Positions 8,972 to 17,578 are shown, counted from the stretch's first letter. The stretch: DNA of 43,516 nucleotides from Halobacteriales archaeon QS_4_62_28 (GCA_003021685.1 PXRO01000037.1:1-43516); one strand, 5' to 3'. A program made the numbers and translations. Notes: generated by a model from the letters alone, not told the origin.

Positions 8972-9385
8972 TACAGGACTGCGAACTGACATCCGGCTTG
9001 TTTGTTCGCTGAACGTGTCTTCACTCGCCGTCGTACGAGATCTATCTGTGGTGATCTCTGAACACGATTTTTGCATACATTTGTTTCGCCGTGACCCGGG
9101 CACATATTCAAAAATACAGAGTTAAAACGCACGATAAAAACAACGTAGAGAGGAATTATAGAAACGGATAATCCAAATTCGGAAATATAAGCAGAGATAT
9201 AGTACCTATAGCGGCAGTTTCAGGATGTATGTGCTACGGCAGATGGTTATTTTGTCACTCAAGGGCTGCGGCAGCGCTTTTATGAAGAAGCAACCCAGCA
9301 CCTGTGACTATCGTGGACGAACGCCCCGGATCACGATCCAGTGCGACCACCGCTTGGGCTCAGAGATCGCCCACATGATCAATTC
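8972..9385. other. Intergenic stretch without a recognisable gene
   Basis: About 410 bases, AT-rich between 9110 and 9220. Short open frames exist on both strands, but none has recognisable protein motifs. It separates the nitrogen-compound island from the eroded sugar-acid region. Confidence 0.6.
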
Positions 9386-9628
9386 TCAGGGAGTGAGCAC
9401 GACCTTCTGTGTCTCGTGGTTGTCGAAGCGTTAGAAGGCCTCCCGAACGGCCGTTTCCTGGAGTGGATACTGATCGGAGATGGCCTTCTCGGCCCGGTCG
9501 TTGCCGACGTTCTCGACGATGCACTCAGCGGCCGCCGGCCACTCGTCCCTCGCGAAGTGCCAGGAGCCGAGATACGTCGCCTTCTCGCGTCGCTCGTCGA
9601 CGAGTTCGAAGGCCGCGACTGTCGTGCC
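9386..9628 (-). pseudogene. Remnant of a zinc-type alcohol dehydrogenase
   Basis: Reading the minus strand from 9628 gives GTTVAAFELVDERREK joined directly to ATYLGSWHFARDEWPA, then NVGNDRAEKAISDQYPL, ETAVREAF, a TAA stop, and RFDNHETQKVVLTP with a final TGA at 9386-9388. The intact paralog at 19060-20103 has the same pieces, but with about 78 residues between ERREK and KATYLGSW. So this copy has lost its N-terminal half, carries an in-frame internal deletion, and has a nonsense codon near the C-terminus. The deletion point sits at a short shared sequence (CCTTC plus CGCG-type bases). It cannot make a working enzyme. Confidence 0.88.
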
Positions 9629-9654
9629 CGAGTGACTGCCACGGCCATCACCCG

Positions 9655-9663
9655 GACTTATAA
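9655..9663 (+). promoter_or_regulatory. TATA box of the epimerase-type SDR gene
   Basis: GACTTATAAC ends about 25 bases before the ATG at 9687. This supports that ATG over the upstream in-frame GTG at 9666 and implies a nearly leaderless transcript. Confidence 0.5.
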
Positions 9664-9686
9664 CAGTGGGCGGCGACGTTGGGGAC

Positions 9687-10685
9687 ATGGATGTACTGAT
9701 CACCGGCTCGTACGGTCGCGTCGGCACGGCGATCATCGATCACCTGCACGACGATCCGGCTTACGAGTTCACGTATCTGAACCGCTCTGACCGCGACGAG
9801 GACCATTCCTACGGCGAGTACGATACACACGTCGCCGACGTGGGCGACTTCGAGGCGATCAGGCCCGCGTTCGACGGGATGGACGCCGTTGTCCATCTCG
9901 CAGCATACCCCTTCACCGACGGGACCTGGGACGAGGTTCTCGAATCCAACATCGTCGGGACGCAAAACGTCCTCAGGGCCGCCCGGGAGGCAGGTGTCGA
10001 GTCCGTCGTGTTCGGTTCGACAAACCACGTCATGGGCATGTACGAGGAGGAGTTCGCGCCGGAGCTGTACGACCTGGGTTTCGACCTGAAACTCACGCAC
10101 GAGGACCCGGTTCGTCCGGACTCCTACTACGGGTCGAGCAAGGCCTTCGGCGAGGCACTGGGACGCCAGTACATCGAGACGCACGACTATCCCACGCAGT
10201 GCTATGCGTTGCGCATCTGTTCTGTGAGAGATCCGGAGTACGACCACCCCTACGGCGATGCGGAGAAGGCTGTCGAAGACGGCGAGATCGAGCGCGACAG
10301 TCCGGAGTACGACCGGGCGGTGCGCCGGATGAAGGCGATGTGGCAGTCTCGTCGGGATTTCGCCCACCAGGTCGACTGCTGTCTGCAGGACGACGCTGTC
10401 GAGTACGGCGTCTTCAATGGCGTCAGTGACAACGACCGCCGGTGGTTCTCTATCGACTACGCCCGCGAGCGACTCGGGTACGACCCACGGGACAACGGCG
10501 AGGAGTGGGACGCACCGCCGAACTCTCACCAGATCGGTTTGTTCGGAAGCCACTCCTCGGTCGAGGCGTCGGCCATCGCGGCCATACTCACGCCGAGATG
10601 GGAGTTCGAGTGCATCCCGACGCCGAGGTCGAGCGTGTCCGCGACCCTGTCGAGTTCCAGGTTCCCGGAGAGCCCACCCCAGTAA
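9687..10685 (+). CDS. NAD-dependent epimerase/dehydratase-family SDR with abnormal C-terminus
   Basis: As called, the protein is 332 residues. It begins with a Rossmann motif (ITGSYGRVG, Gly7/10/13), has a catalytic Ser in FGSTNHVMG, and Tyr148/Lys152 in YYGSSK. It resembles haloarchaeal sugar or uronate dehydrogenases and the Azf glucose-6-phosphate dehydrogenase group of extended SDRs. Relatives end shortly after an EEWDAPP-like segment, found here near residues 272-278. The remaining 54 residues come from DNA that is antisense to the decayed glucarate dehydratase gene, so they are probably an accidental extension. The SDR core looks complete and may still work. A uronate dehydrogenase role would fit the neighbouring sugar-acid genes but is inferred. 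Confidence 0.8.
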   Translation: MDVLITGSYGRVGTAIIDHLHDDPAYEFTYLNRSDRDEDHSYGEYDTHVADVGDFEAIRPAFDGMDAVVHLAAYPFTDGTWDEVLESNIVGTQNVLRAAREAGVESVVFGSTNHVMGMYEEEFAPELYDLGFDLKLTHEDPVRPDSYYGSSKAFGEALGRQYIETHDYPTQCYALRICSVRDPEYDHPYGDAEKAVEDGEIERDSPEYDRAVRRMKAMWQSRRDFAHQVDCCLQDDAVEYGVFNGVSDNDRRWFSIDYARERLGYDPRDNGEEWDAPPNSHQIGLFGSHSSVEASAIAAILTPRWEFECIPTPRSSVSATLSSSRFPESPPQ

Positions 10686-11168
10686 TGGTGGTCGCTCAGG
10701 ATGATATCGACCGATGGGGGGTCCATGGCGGGCGCAACGTCGTCGAACCCGGTGACGAACATGTTGGTCGCAATCGGATAGTCGACGTGGCGCTTCAGTT
10801 TGAGCACGTCGAACCCGTGCGTGTCGACGAACTCGCCGGCCTCCTCGACCATCGCCTCGGGCGAGCGGACTTCCTGTGGCGTGATCGCCGCGGTCGATGG
10901 TTCTGAATCGGCGTACTTGTAGAAGAGATACGCCGAGTACTCGACGCTGTCCCGGACTTTGCCGCCCAGCAGCGCGTGTACGGGCTGGCCGGTTGCTTTC
11001 CCCAGCAGGTCATAGATCGCCGTACGTTTCGGCGATGCCGGTCGTTCCGTCGGCCGCAGTCACTCGAACGATAGTCCGTGCGGCGAGTTCGCTGTGGGCA
11101 CCCCACGAGTTCCGGAGCGGTGGCTCACGGTGTGCGACGGGCACTACTTCGAGGTCGGTGATGCGCAT
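10526..11168 (-). pseudogene. gudD: Decayed glucarate dehydratase (enolase superfamily)
   Basis: The minus strand from the ATG at 11168 gives MRITDLEVVPVAHREPPLRN and then GTTGIAETYGD. It then shifts frame into YDLLGKATGQPVHALLGGKV and EYSAYLFYKYAD, up to FDVLKLK, and jumps in frame to YPIATNMFVTGFDDVAPAM, LSDHHYWGGLSGNLELD and MHSNSHLGVSMAAM. These are glucarate dehydratase blocks in the right order with two internal blocks missing: one between TYGD and YDLL, and one between LKLK and YPIAT that removes the catalytic lysine and metal-ligand strands. The C-terminus is cut where the convergent SDR gene begins to overlap. The gene is non-functional. It implies that the lineage once dehydrated glucarate to 5-keto-4-deoxyglucarate. 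Confidence 0.87.
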
Positions 11169-11237
11169 ACGTTCCGTGTTCGCTGAGAGGCACATGCATA
11201 TTGTGGTGAACAGCACGGTGATGGACGCGTCCCCCCG

Positions 11238-11249
11238 AAAATTATTTGC
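11238..11249 (+). promoter_or_regulatory. TATA-like element of the enolase-superfamily gene
   Basis: AAAATTATTTGC lies about 25-34 bases before the ATG at 11272, the usual distance for a short-leader haloarchaeal transcript. Confidence 0.45.
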
Positions 11250-11271
11250 ATCGTGTGGCTGTAGCCGGCGT

Positions 11272-12417
11272 ATGCACGTTGCATCCCTCGAGGCGATACC
11301 CCTCGAACACCCGCTGGGTGATGGCCGTGGCCTGGGCGGAACGCGGGGCGTGACCGACACCCGGACAGCGACACTGGTCAAACTCACAGCCGAGGACGGG
11401 ACCGTCGGGTGGGGGGAAGCCTTCGCACCCCCGCGGACGGTCGCGACGCTGGTCGAGGAGGTGTTTGCCGATGCCGTCGTCGGACTCACCCCGTGGGACG
11501 CCGAGTCCCTGGCAGACGACGTCTACACCGGCAAGATCGGCGGATACCACTTCGGCCGGCAGGCGTTCGTACAGGCGGCGCTGACGGGCGTCGAGGTCGC
11601 ACTCTGGGACCTTCGCGGGAAAGCCCTCGACAGGCCGGTTCGGGAACTGCTGGCCGGCCGGTCACGCGAGACGGTGACGCCCTACGCGTCGACGATGTAC
11701 ATCACCGAATGGGGACAGGATCCCGCCGAACCAATAGAGACCGCACGCGAAGACGGCTTTACCGCTGCCAAGATCAAGATCGGTCGCTCGGTCGAGGACG
11801 ACGTGTACCGGGTTCGGACGGCCCGCGAGAGCCTGGGCGACGACGCGCACCTGATGGTCGACTACAACGGCAACTACACGGCGACGGCGGCGCTCGATTC
11901 GATCCGTGCTATCGAGGAGTTCGACCTGACCTGGATCGAGGAGCCAGTCCCGCCGGAAGACTTCGGCGGCTATCGACGACTCCGGGACGCTGTCGATATC
12001 CCGCTGGCTGCCGGCGAGGCCCACCATGGCCGGTTCGAGTTTTCGGATCTCGTCCGGGAGAACGTCGTCGATATCGTCCAGCCGAATCTGGGACGCTGTG
12101 GGGGCTTCGCCGAGGCTCGGTATCTCTCGCGACTCGCCACGACGAACAATGTCCAGGTCAGACCCCACGTCTGGAACAGCGCCGTGGGCGTCGCCGCCGC
12201 GCTCCAGTACATCGCTACGGTGCCGGCCTACCCGATGCGTTCGGATCGGTCGACACAGACTGTCCTGTTCGAGTTCGACCGGAGTGAGAACCCGCTCCGT
12301 CACGACCTGCTGACAGAACCGCTCGATCCGACGGGCGGCGAACTCGCCGTCCCCGATGGCCCCGGACTCGGTATTGACATCGACGAAGGTGCAGTCGAAC
12401 AGTACCGGGCCGACTGA
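11272..12417 (+). CDS. Enolase-superfamily sugar-acid dehydratase (mandelate racemase subgroup)
   Basis: The 381-residue protein has the full catalytic set: Lys167 and Lys169 in AAKIKIG, metal ligands Asp197 (MVDYNG), Glu223 (WIEEP) and Glu249 (AAGEAHH), and His299 in RPHVWNSAVG paired with Asp in VDIVQPN. This KxK plus His/Asp arrangement is that of the mandelate racemase subgroup, which contains galactarate, galactonate and related acid-sugar dehydratases. The ATG at 11272 was chosen over a longer upstream frame because homology starts there and a TATA element precedes it. It is divergent from the dead gudD and followed by a DapA-family gene, so it may supply the dehydratase step of the same pathway. 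The exact sugar acid is unknown. Confidence 0.9.
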   Translation: MHVASLEAIPLEHPLGDGRGLGGTRGVTDTRTATLVKLTAEDGTVGWGEAFAPPRTVATLVEEVFADAVVGLTPWDAESLADDVYTGKIGGYHFGRQAFVQAALTGVEVALWDLRGKALDRPVRELLAGRSRETVTPYASTMYITEWGQDPAEPIETAREDGFTAAKIKIGRSVEDDVYRVRTARESLGDDAHLMVDYNGNYTATAALDSIRAIEEFDLTWIEEPVPPEDFGGYRRLRDAVDIPLAAGEAHHGRFEFSDLVRENVVDIVQPNLGRCGGFAEARYLSRLATTNNVQVRPHVWNSAVGVAAALQYIATVPAYPMRSDRSTQTVLFEFDRSENPLRHDLLTEPLDPTGGELAVPDGPGLGIDIDEGAVEQYRAD

Positions 12418-12495
12418 ACTGTTTGTTGTCAGTCATCACCGCTGGTTCGCCGACACGGTGTGGCGAATCAGCGGTAAACAGTTACAACAAACAGT
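12418..12495. repeat. Hairpin repeat family A, copy A1 (78 bases)
   Basis: ACTGTTTGTTGT at the left end is mirrored exactly by ACAACAAACAGT at the right end. The 34-base arms pair with about 6 mismatches around a 10-base centre, and the inner arms read ACCGCTG and CAGCGGT. It begins at the last bases of the enolase-family gene and could act as a transcript 3' hairpin or be a miniature transposable repeat. Similar elements are at 13563, 14262, 18619 and 21474. Confidence 0.75.
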
Positions 12496-12607
12496 CTGAC
12501 AGAGACGTGTTGCCTCGTTGTGCTGGTCGAACAGGTTGACGTGTTTCTTCGGGAGGTGCATGCCGATAACAAAGCACTTATGATATTTTGTGGGCGTTGT
12601 AACTACC

Positions 12608-13561
12608 ATGCCTCTGAATGAGCAAGCGGTCCAATCGAAACTGCGCGGCGTTTCGGCTGGCCTTCTGACGCCCTTCGACGACGACACAAACATCGAACAC
12701 GGAAAGTTGGCGTCGAACGCCCGGTCGCTCTCCGACCGAGGCGTCGATTCGTTTCTGGCGGTCGCAAACATCAGTGAATACCACTCGCTGTCACAGCCCG
12801 AACGAATCGAAATTGCCGAAACGAGTGTTTCGGCGCTGCCAGCGGACGCGTCTGTTCTCGCCGGTGTCGGCGGCAGTACGGGTGATGCCATCGAACTGAT
12901 CGAGGCGTACGACGACATCGGTGTCGACGCGATGATGATCATGCCACCGGATCACACGTATCTCCACGAACGCGGGCTACTCGAATACTATTCGACACTG
13001 GGCGAGGCCACGGACCGCCCGCTCGTTCCCTACGTACGTGGCTTCGATCCCGCTGCCCAGTATCTCGCTGATCTGACAACCATCGACGACATCGTTGCGA
13101 TCAAATATGCCATCTCGGACACGACGAAACTCGGGGCCGCGGTCGAGGCCGGTGCTGACGACGTGGTCTGGGTCAACGGCCTCGCAGAACCGATGGCCCC
13201 CTCCATGTGGATCGAAGGTTGCGAGGGGTTTTCGGCCGGCGTCAGCAACTTCCGACCGGAAGTCGGGTTCGCACTGTTCGATGCGCTCACGAACAAGAAC
13301 TGGTCTCGGGCCAGGCGTCTCCGGAACATCTGCCTGCCCTACCAGCAGTTCCGGGACTCGCGTGGCACGGACAACGATATCCCCGGCGCACTGAGCGTTC
13401 CCGCGGTCAAAAAGGGACTCGAACTCGCCGGGCTACACGGTGGCTCCGTCCGAGCACCGATCCGGGAACTGACGCCGTCGGAGGAACGTCGCGCTGAGAC
13501 GCTGTACCAGCAACTCGACGAGGATATCGCTGCGCTCGTCGACGAACCGTCGACCGCCTGA
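12608..13561 (+). CDS. DapA-family dehydratase/aldolase (5-keto-4-deoxyglucarate dehydratase-like)
   Basis: The 317-residue protein belongs to the dihydrodipicolinate synthase/N-acetylneuraminate lyase TIM-barrel family. It shows the N-terminal GVSAGLLTPFDDD, a GVGGSTGDAIELI phosphate-loop-like segment, Tyr142 (PYVRGFDP) and the likely Schiff-base Lys166 (AIKYAISD). In this context the best guess is 5-keto-4-deoxyglucarate dehydratase, which makes 2-oxoglutarate semialdehyde from the glucarate dehydratase product; an aldehyde dehydrogenase would then yield 2-oxoglutarate. A 2-keto-3-deoxy sugar-acid aldolase is an alternative. The ATG at 12608 is preferred over an in-frame GTG at 12590. The gene sits between two hairpin repeats. 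Confidence 0.85.
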   Translation: MPLNEQAVQSKLRGVSAGLLTPFDDDTNIEHGKLASNARSLSDRGVDSFLAVANISEYHSLSQPERIEIAETSVSALPADASVLAGVGGSTGDAIELIEAYDDIGVDAMMIMPPDHTYLHERGLLEYYSTLGEATDRPLVPYVRGFDPAAQYLADLTTIDDIVAIKYAISDTTKLGAAVEAGADDVVWVNGLAEPMAPSMWIEGCEGFSAGVSNFRPEVGFALFDALTNKNWSRARRLRNICLPYQQFRDSRGTDNDIPGALSVPAVKKGLELAGLHGGSVRAPIRELTPSEERRAETLYQQLDEDIAALVDEPSTA

Positions 13562-13562
13562 T

Positions 13563-13639
13563 ACGGTTTATTGTAGTTGCTTACCGGTGATCGTCTACCC
13601 CGTGGCGACGATCACCGGTAAATCGCTACAATAATCCGT
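13563..13639. repeat. Hairpin repeat family A, copy A2 (77 bases)
   Basis: Left arm ACGGTTTATTGTAG, right arm CTACAATAATCCGT; inner arms TACCGGTGATCGTC and GACGATCACCGGTA match exactly. Overall the 33-base arms have 5 mismatches around an 11-base loop. It starts at the stop codon region of the DapA-family gene, mirroring copy A1 on the other side. Confidence 0.75.
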
Positions 13640-14261
13640 ACGACAGGGGTGTCGTCACCGTGTTTTGCTGTTCGTCGAACTGGGTTGACGAGCGACCGAA
13701 CCGACTCTTTCGACCGGCATTCCCGTGCGACTGCACGCCCTCGCGTACGCGTGTGTACTGCCGGGAAAGAAATTCGCGATCCTGGTCTCTTCATGAGAAC
13801 AAACCTGCTGAGACCTGTGTCTTCACAAAAATAACAGCTGTACTCGTGTTACTGACGGCCGCCCCCGGTCTGGCACCTGTGTGTCATTGACACCTCTCGA
13901 ACGCTTTCGACCGCGACGGCGATGAGACTGTGGAATGTCCCACCACCGTGCAACTGGTCGTCGAACCTGCACGACATTCGTCAACGAGCACCCGCAAATC
14001 GCTCACCGTGAGTGCGAAACGACAACTATGCGGTGAAAAATAGAGTAGGAAATATAGAAGGGGGATTTTAGATTCGTAACATGGAAATATAGTAGTAGAA
14101 CTGGCAAAAAGATATTAGAAGCTCGAAGAGAGGATAAAGACGGTGTACTTCTCTCTCAAAATTATATGACGATACCGTATACTCCTTTATTTTATCCCCT
14201 GGCTTGCACGTCGTCTCCGTAAACCGTCGGCCACGGCCGACAGTATCTGCCACCAGTGTGG
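13640..14261. other. Non-coding stretch left of the IS element
   Basis: About 620 bases. Bases 14030-14200 are strikingly AT-rich compared with the rest of the window. Short frames on both strands show no convincing protein motifs. No remnant of the missing C-terminal part of the glpA-like gene (expected if the IS had simply split it) is recognisable here. Confidence 0.55.
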
Positions 14262-14328
14262 TACCGCGCTGACCGTTGACCACACGCAGTCGCGCGGTCA
14301 GGTGAGTGAAGACGTGCAAATGCCGCTG
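14262..14328 (-). repeat. Degenerate hairpin repeat family A, copy A5
   Basis: On the minus strand the segment TTCACTCACC, TGACCGCGCGACTGCGTG closely follows copy A4 (TTCACTCACC, CGATCGCGCGACCGCGTG). Only one arm and the centre are recognisable; the other arm has diverged. It lies immediately left of the probable IS left end. Confidence 0.5.
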
Positions 14329-14424
14329 TAGCTCTATCTTGATTCAGCGAGAGAATCCCGCCCTTCCCGTGAGTGGCGAGTGTTCGGACGATCTGTCGGA
14401 ACCGAGGAGCGGACAGGGCGTTGA

Positions 14425-14471
14425 CGAGACGCGAAGCGTCTCGTTCGCGCATCAGAACGCTTCGCGTTCTG
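14425..14471 (+). repeat. Pair of perfect hairpins in the IS left end
   Basis: CGAGACGC-GAA-GCGTCTCG (14425-14443) is followed nine bases later by CAGAACGC-TTC-GCGTTCTG (14453-14471). Each has an 8-bp perfect stem and 3-base loop. They lie about 115 bases before tnpA and may be transposase recognition hairpins or control tnpA translation. Confidence 0.6.
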
Positions 14472-14585
14472 AGGACGGGAGTGAATCGCGTAAGCTCTGT
14501 GCGACAAACCACTCGGTTTCTCCTTACTGAATACCCGATGTCACGAGAGTTATTTGGCTTGGGTGCTCATTTTTCGTGAGGCCAA

Positions 14586-14978
14586 ATGGAGTATCATCTG
14601 CAAACCGAGTCGCACACAGTGTACGCGCTCCAGTATCACTTCGTGACCGTCACGAAGTACCGTGCCGACATTCTCACCGATGAGCGGCTTGAGCGTGTCG
14701 TTGAAATCGCTTACGATATTGCAGATGACTTTGAGGCCGACATCAAGAATGTGGACGGCGGTACCGACCACGTTCACATCCTGTTTCAGACCAAACCAAC
14801 CACAGACCTCACGAAGTTCATCAACTCGCTCAAAGGCGTCACCTCTCGCCGCGTTCGCAAGGAGTTCCCTGAAGTGACACAGACGCTCAAAGATGCGTTC
14901 TGGCAACCGGGATACTTCCTCGCCACGACCGGCCAAGTGAGTATTGACGTGCTGATGGACTACGTGGACGACCAGTAA
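14586..14978 (+). CDS. tnpA: IS200-type Y1 transposase TnpA
   Basis: The 130-residue protein is full length for the family. The HUH metal-binding motif appears as TDHVHILF, and the catalytic tyrosine is in the C-terminal helix (IDVLMDYVDDQ, about residue 126). A QYHFVTVTKYR segment near the N-terminus is typical of the group. TnpA acts on single-stranded ends with subterminal hairpins to excise and insert the element. It appears intact, so it could still mobilise the element. tnpB starts one base after its stop. Confidence 0.93.
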   Translation: MEYHLQTESHTVYALQYHFVTVTKYRADILTDERLERVVEIAYDIADDFEADIKNVDGGTDHVHILFQTKPTTDLTKFINSLKGVTSRRVRKEFPEVTQTLKDAFWQPGYFLATTGQVSIDVLMDYVDDQ

Positions 14979-14979
14979 C

Positions 14980-16250
14980 ATGACGGCAACAACCACGAAA
15001 ACGCTGGAAGCGACATTCGCCCCACCGACAGCACACAAGGAGCGGAAACTGTGTGACTTGCTCGACACCTACCGTGAGGGGCTACACGAGGCGTTTGACG
15101 CCGGGTGTGACACGATGGACGCAACCAGCGACGTGGTGACGCCTTACGACCTGCCGTATCAGGCGAAAGCGGCACTGTGCAACTACGTCCCGCAACTCCA
15201 CGACACCTACAACGCACAGGAGCTAGACGACGACCACCCGGTTCGGCTCACAAACCAAGCCGCCGAGTTCGACCACTCGGCGGAGCGAGACTACGAGTTT
15301 ACGTGGTGGGCACCCCAACCCGGCCACGGGACGAATTTCTGGATACCGCTTCGCATCAATCCCGCGCAAGAAGGCCTGTGGCACGACCTCGTACACGGTG
15401 ACGCTTCAGGGGGCAACTCCGACTGCAACAACACCGCACGTCGTGGACGCTCCACGTCACCGTCAAGTTTCCCGTCGAAGAAGCGGACTACGAACCAACC
15501 GACGACGACGTAACACCAGTCGGATTCGATATTGGTGAAGCCCACCTGCTCGCGGGCTGTGCCTGCGAGCAGGGTACTCCGACCGACCCACTACTCATCA
15601 ACGGTGGTCACGCTCGGCACCTTCGCAAAGAGATGTTCACGACGCTGAAACGGCTCCAAGAGCGTGACGCCGCCGAGTGGCGGATTGACGAGCGATTCGA
15701 CCACTACCAGAACGCACTTACTGACATCATCGAGAAGGCGTCTCGACGTGCCGTCGAGTACGCCCATCAGTTCGAGAAGCCGGTCCTCGTGCTGGAAGAC
15801 CTCTCGTACATCCGCGAAGACCTCGATTACGGCGAGTGGATGAACCGGCGACTCCACGCATGGGCGTTCGCTCGGCTCCAACAGCGTATCAAGCACAAAG
15901 CGCGAGAGGCTGGACTTCCGGTTAGCTACATTCGACCGGAGTACACGAGTCAGACGTGTCACGAGTGCAGTCACATCGGGTACCGGAACGGCGACGAGTT
16001 CCGATGTACGAATGACGAGTGTTGGGTGTCGGAGTATCACGCAGACATCAACGCGGCGGTCAACATCGCTGACCGCCACGACCCGTGGGGTGAGAGCCTG
16101 CTGCTGAAACCGGCGGGCAATGACATCTCACGGGATGGGAGCGCCTGTGACAGCGCCAGGACCCACCGAGAGACGAGCGAGGAACCCTCGCAGATGACCC
16201 TCTCGACCTTCCACGGGTCGGAACCCTCTACCAGCAACAGCCGTACTTAG
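14980..16250 (+). pseudogene. tnpB: TnpB RNA-guided nuclease gene, disrupted by a one-base frameshift
   Basis: Codons from 14980 read 177 residues and then run out of frame; the rest continues in another frame from about 15414. Downstream the RuvC-like residues are present (GFDIGEAHL, VLVLEDLSYI, HADINAAVNI), with a zinc finger CHEC...C..C between them. The break falls in a run of five G at 15409-15413. Adding one G restores a continuous SGGQLRLQQHRTSW peptide and a protein of about 423 residues, normal for TnpB. TnpB is a guide-RNA-dependent DNA nuclease that helps maintain the IS; the guide RNA normally comes from the right end overlapping the 3' part of the gene. The frameshift could be a real mutation or a homopolymer sequencing error. 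Confidence 0.88.
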
Positions 16251-16298
16251 CTGGTATTCCCATGCCGGGAAGCCGCGCCATTAACGGCGCGGAGGATG

Positions 16299-17516
16299 TC
16301 ACCCCACTACGTCCTCGTCAGTCGGTCCCTGCCCGTCGTATCTCGCCACGAACTCGTCGAGTCTGTCCGGATCGTCTGCACCCGGTAACTGCCGGCTTGC
16401 CGTCTCGCAGCCCGCGTCGACGCCGAGTTTCTCACACACCTGGTCGGTCGCCGCTTCTGCCATCTGTCGGTAGGTGGTCAGTTTGCCGCCGACGACGCTG
16501 GTGATGTTCCCGACGCCGTCCTCGGTGTGGTCGAGACAGAAGAACCCGCGTGAGATGCCCCTGCGGTCGCCTTTGCCTTCGTCGGGGGCGTACAGTGGCC
16601 GAACCCCCCACCATTTCCGGACGACCGGGGCGTCGCCGACTGGGGGAAGCATCGCTGCACACTCCTCGATGGATCGTTCGACCTCCCAGTCGGCCGTTTC
16701 GTAGTTGTCGGGGTCCGACACGGGCACGCTGGTAGTTCCCAGCACCGCCTCGGACTCGTGGGGGACGACGATGTCGCCGTCGTCGGGATCCCGACAGCGG
16801 TTCAAGACTGGTCCTGCCCTGTCGTAATCCACCGACACCATCACGCCGCGTGACGGTGCCATCGACACGTCGAGGCCGGCCAGTGACGCGACTTCGCCGG
16901 CCCATGCACCGGCAGCGTTGACGACGTACGTCGGTTCTATCGTCTCGTCGACTGTCCCACCGAGGTGTGCGTTCACGATGCCGGCGTCCCGGACTATGAG
17001 GTCCGTCAGGGGCGCGTGGGGGTGGATGGTCGCACCGTGGTTCTCGGCGTCGGCCGCGTTCGCAGCGACGAGACGCGATGGGTATATAACGGCGTCCGGA
17101 ACCCACATCGCACGCTCGATTCTCTCCGAGAGGTCCGGGACTTCTCTGCGGGCGGCCTCGGCGTCGAGTCGTTCCGTTTCGATGCCGATTTTCTCGCAGG
17201 CAGCCCGCTTCTCCTCGAAGTACTCCGGGTCGTCCTCGGACAGTTGGACGAACAGGCCACCAGTGTCACGGACACACGCGCCGCCAATCGAACGCAGGAC
17301 CTCGTTTTCCTCGATACACTCTTCAGCGCCGACAGCGTCGGCCTCTGCGTAGCGCGCACCGCTGTGCAACAGTCCGTGTGAGCGACCCGACGTGCCGCTG
17401 CCGAGTCCGCCGCGCTCGGCCAGGGTCACGTCCACGCCGCGCAGGGTCAAGTCTCGGGCGATACCGACGCCTGTTGCACCGCCTCCGACAACCAGTACCG
17501 TGGTACCGTCTGTCAT
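16299..17516 (-). pseudogene. glpA: Truncated glpA-like FAD-dependent glycerol-3-phosphate dehydrogenase
   Basis: The 405-residue frame starts with the FAD-binding motif VVGGGATGVGIARDL and contains SGRSHGLLHSGARYAEAD, KWWGVRPLYAPDEG and VVGGKLTTYRQMAE, all typical of the GlpA subunit of the anaerobic-type enzyme oxidising glycerol-3-phosphate at the membrane. Haloarchaeal GlpA proteins are, from memory, about 550-590 residues with a C-terminal cysteine-containing BFD-like domain. Here the sequence stops at DEDVVG because the TGA at 16299-16301 is supplied by the IS right end. No C-terminal remnant or glpB/glpC is seen on the far side. The FAD domain itself is complete, so residual function cannot be excluded. 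Confidence 0.82.
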
Positions 17517-17578
17517 CTCTATCGTGTTGGTCTAGTCACATATCACTCTATCGTTCGCGGAAATCCCGATAGTGACCG

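Larger units (their letters stand above)
14337..16302 (+). mobile_element. IS200/IS605-family element (tnpA and frameshifted tnpB)
   Basis: The element contains a Y1 transposase gene and a TnpB gene head to tail. The right end carries a 7-bp hairpin (CCGCGCC at 16273-16279, GGCGCGG at 16286-16292, loop ATTAAC) followed by GAGGATGTCAC, and then chromosomal glpA sequence resumes. Two 8-bp hairpins with 3-base loops sit in the left end (14425-14443 and 14453-14471). Such subterminal hairpins are what TnpA recognises as single-stranded DNA in this family. The right boundary is set within a few bases by the glpA break; the left boundary is an estimate. Confidence 0.85.

Noticed and set aside
14190..14330. 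Possible small zinc-ribbon peptide (CHQCGTALTVD) on the plus strand
   Set aside because: No start codon with a plausible promoter, only one CxxC pair, and the DNA overlaps a family A repeat remnant.
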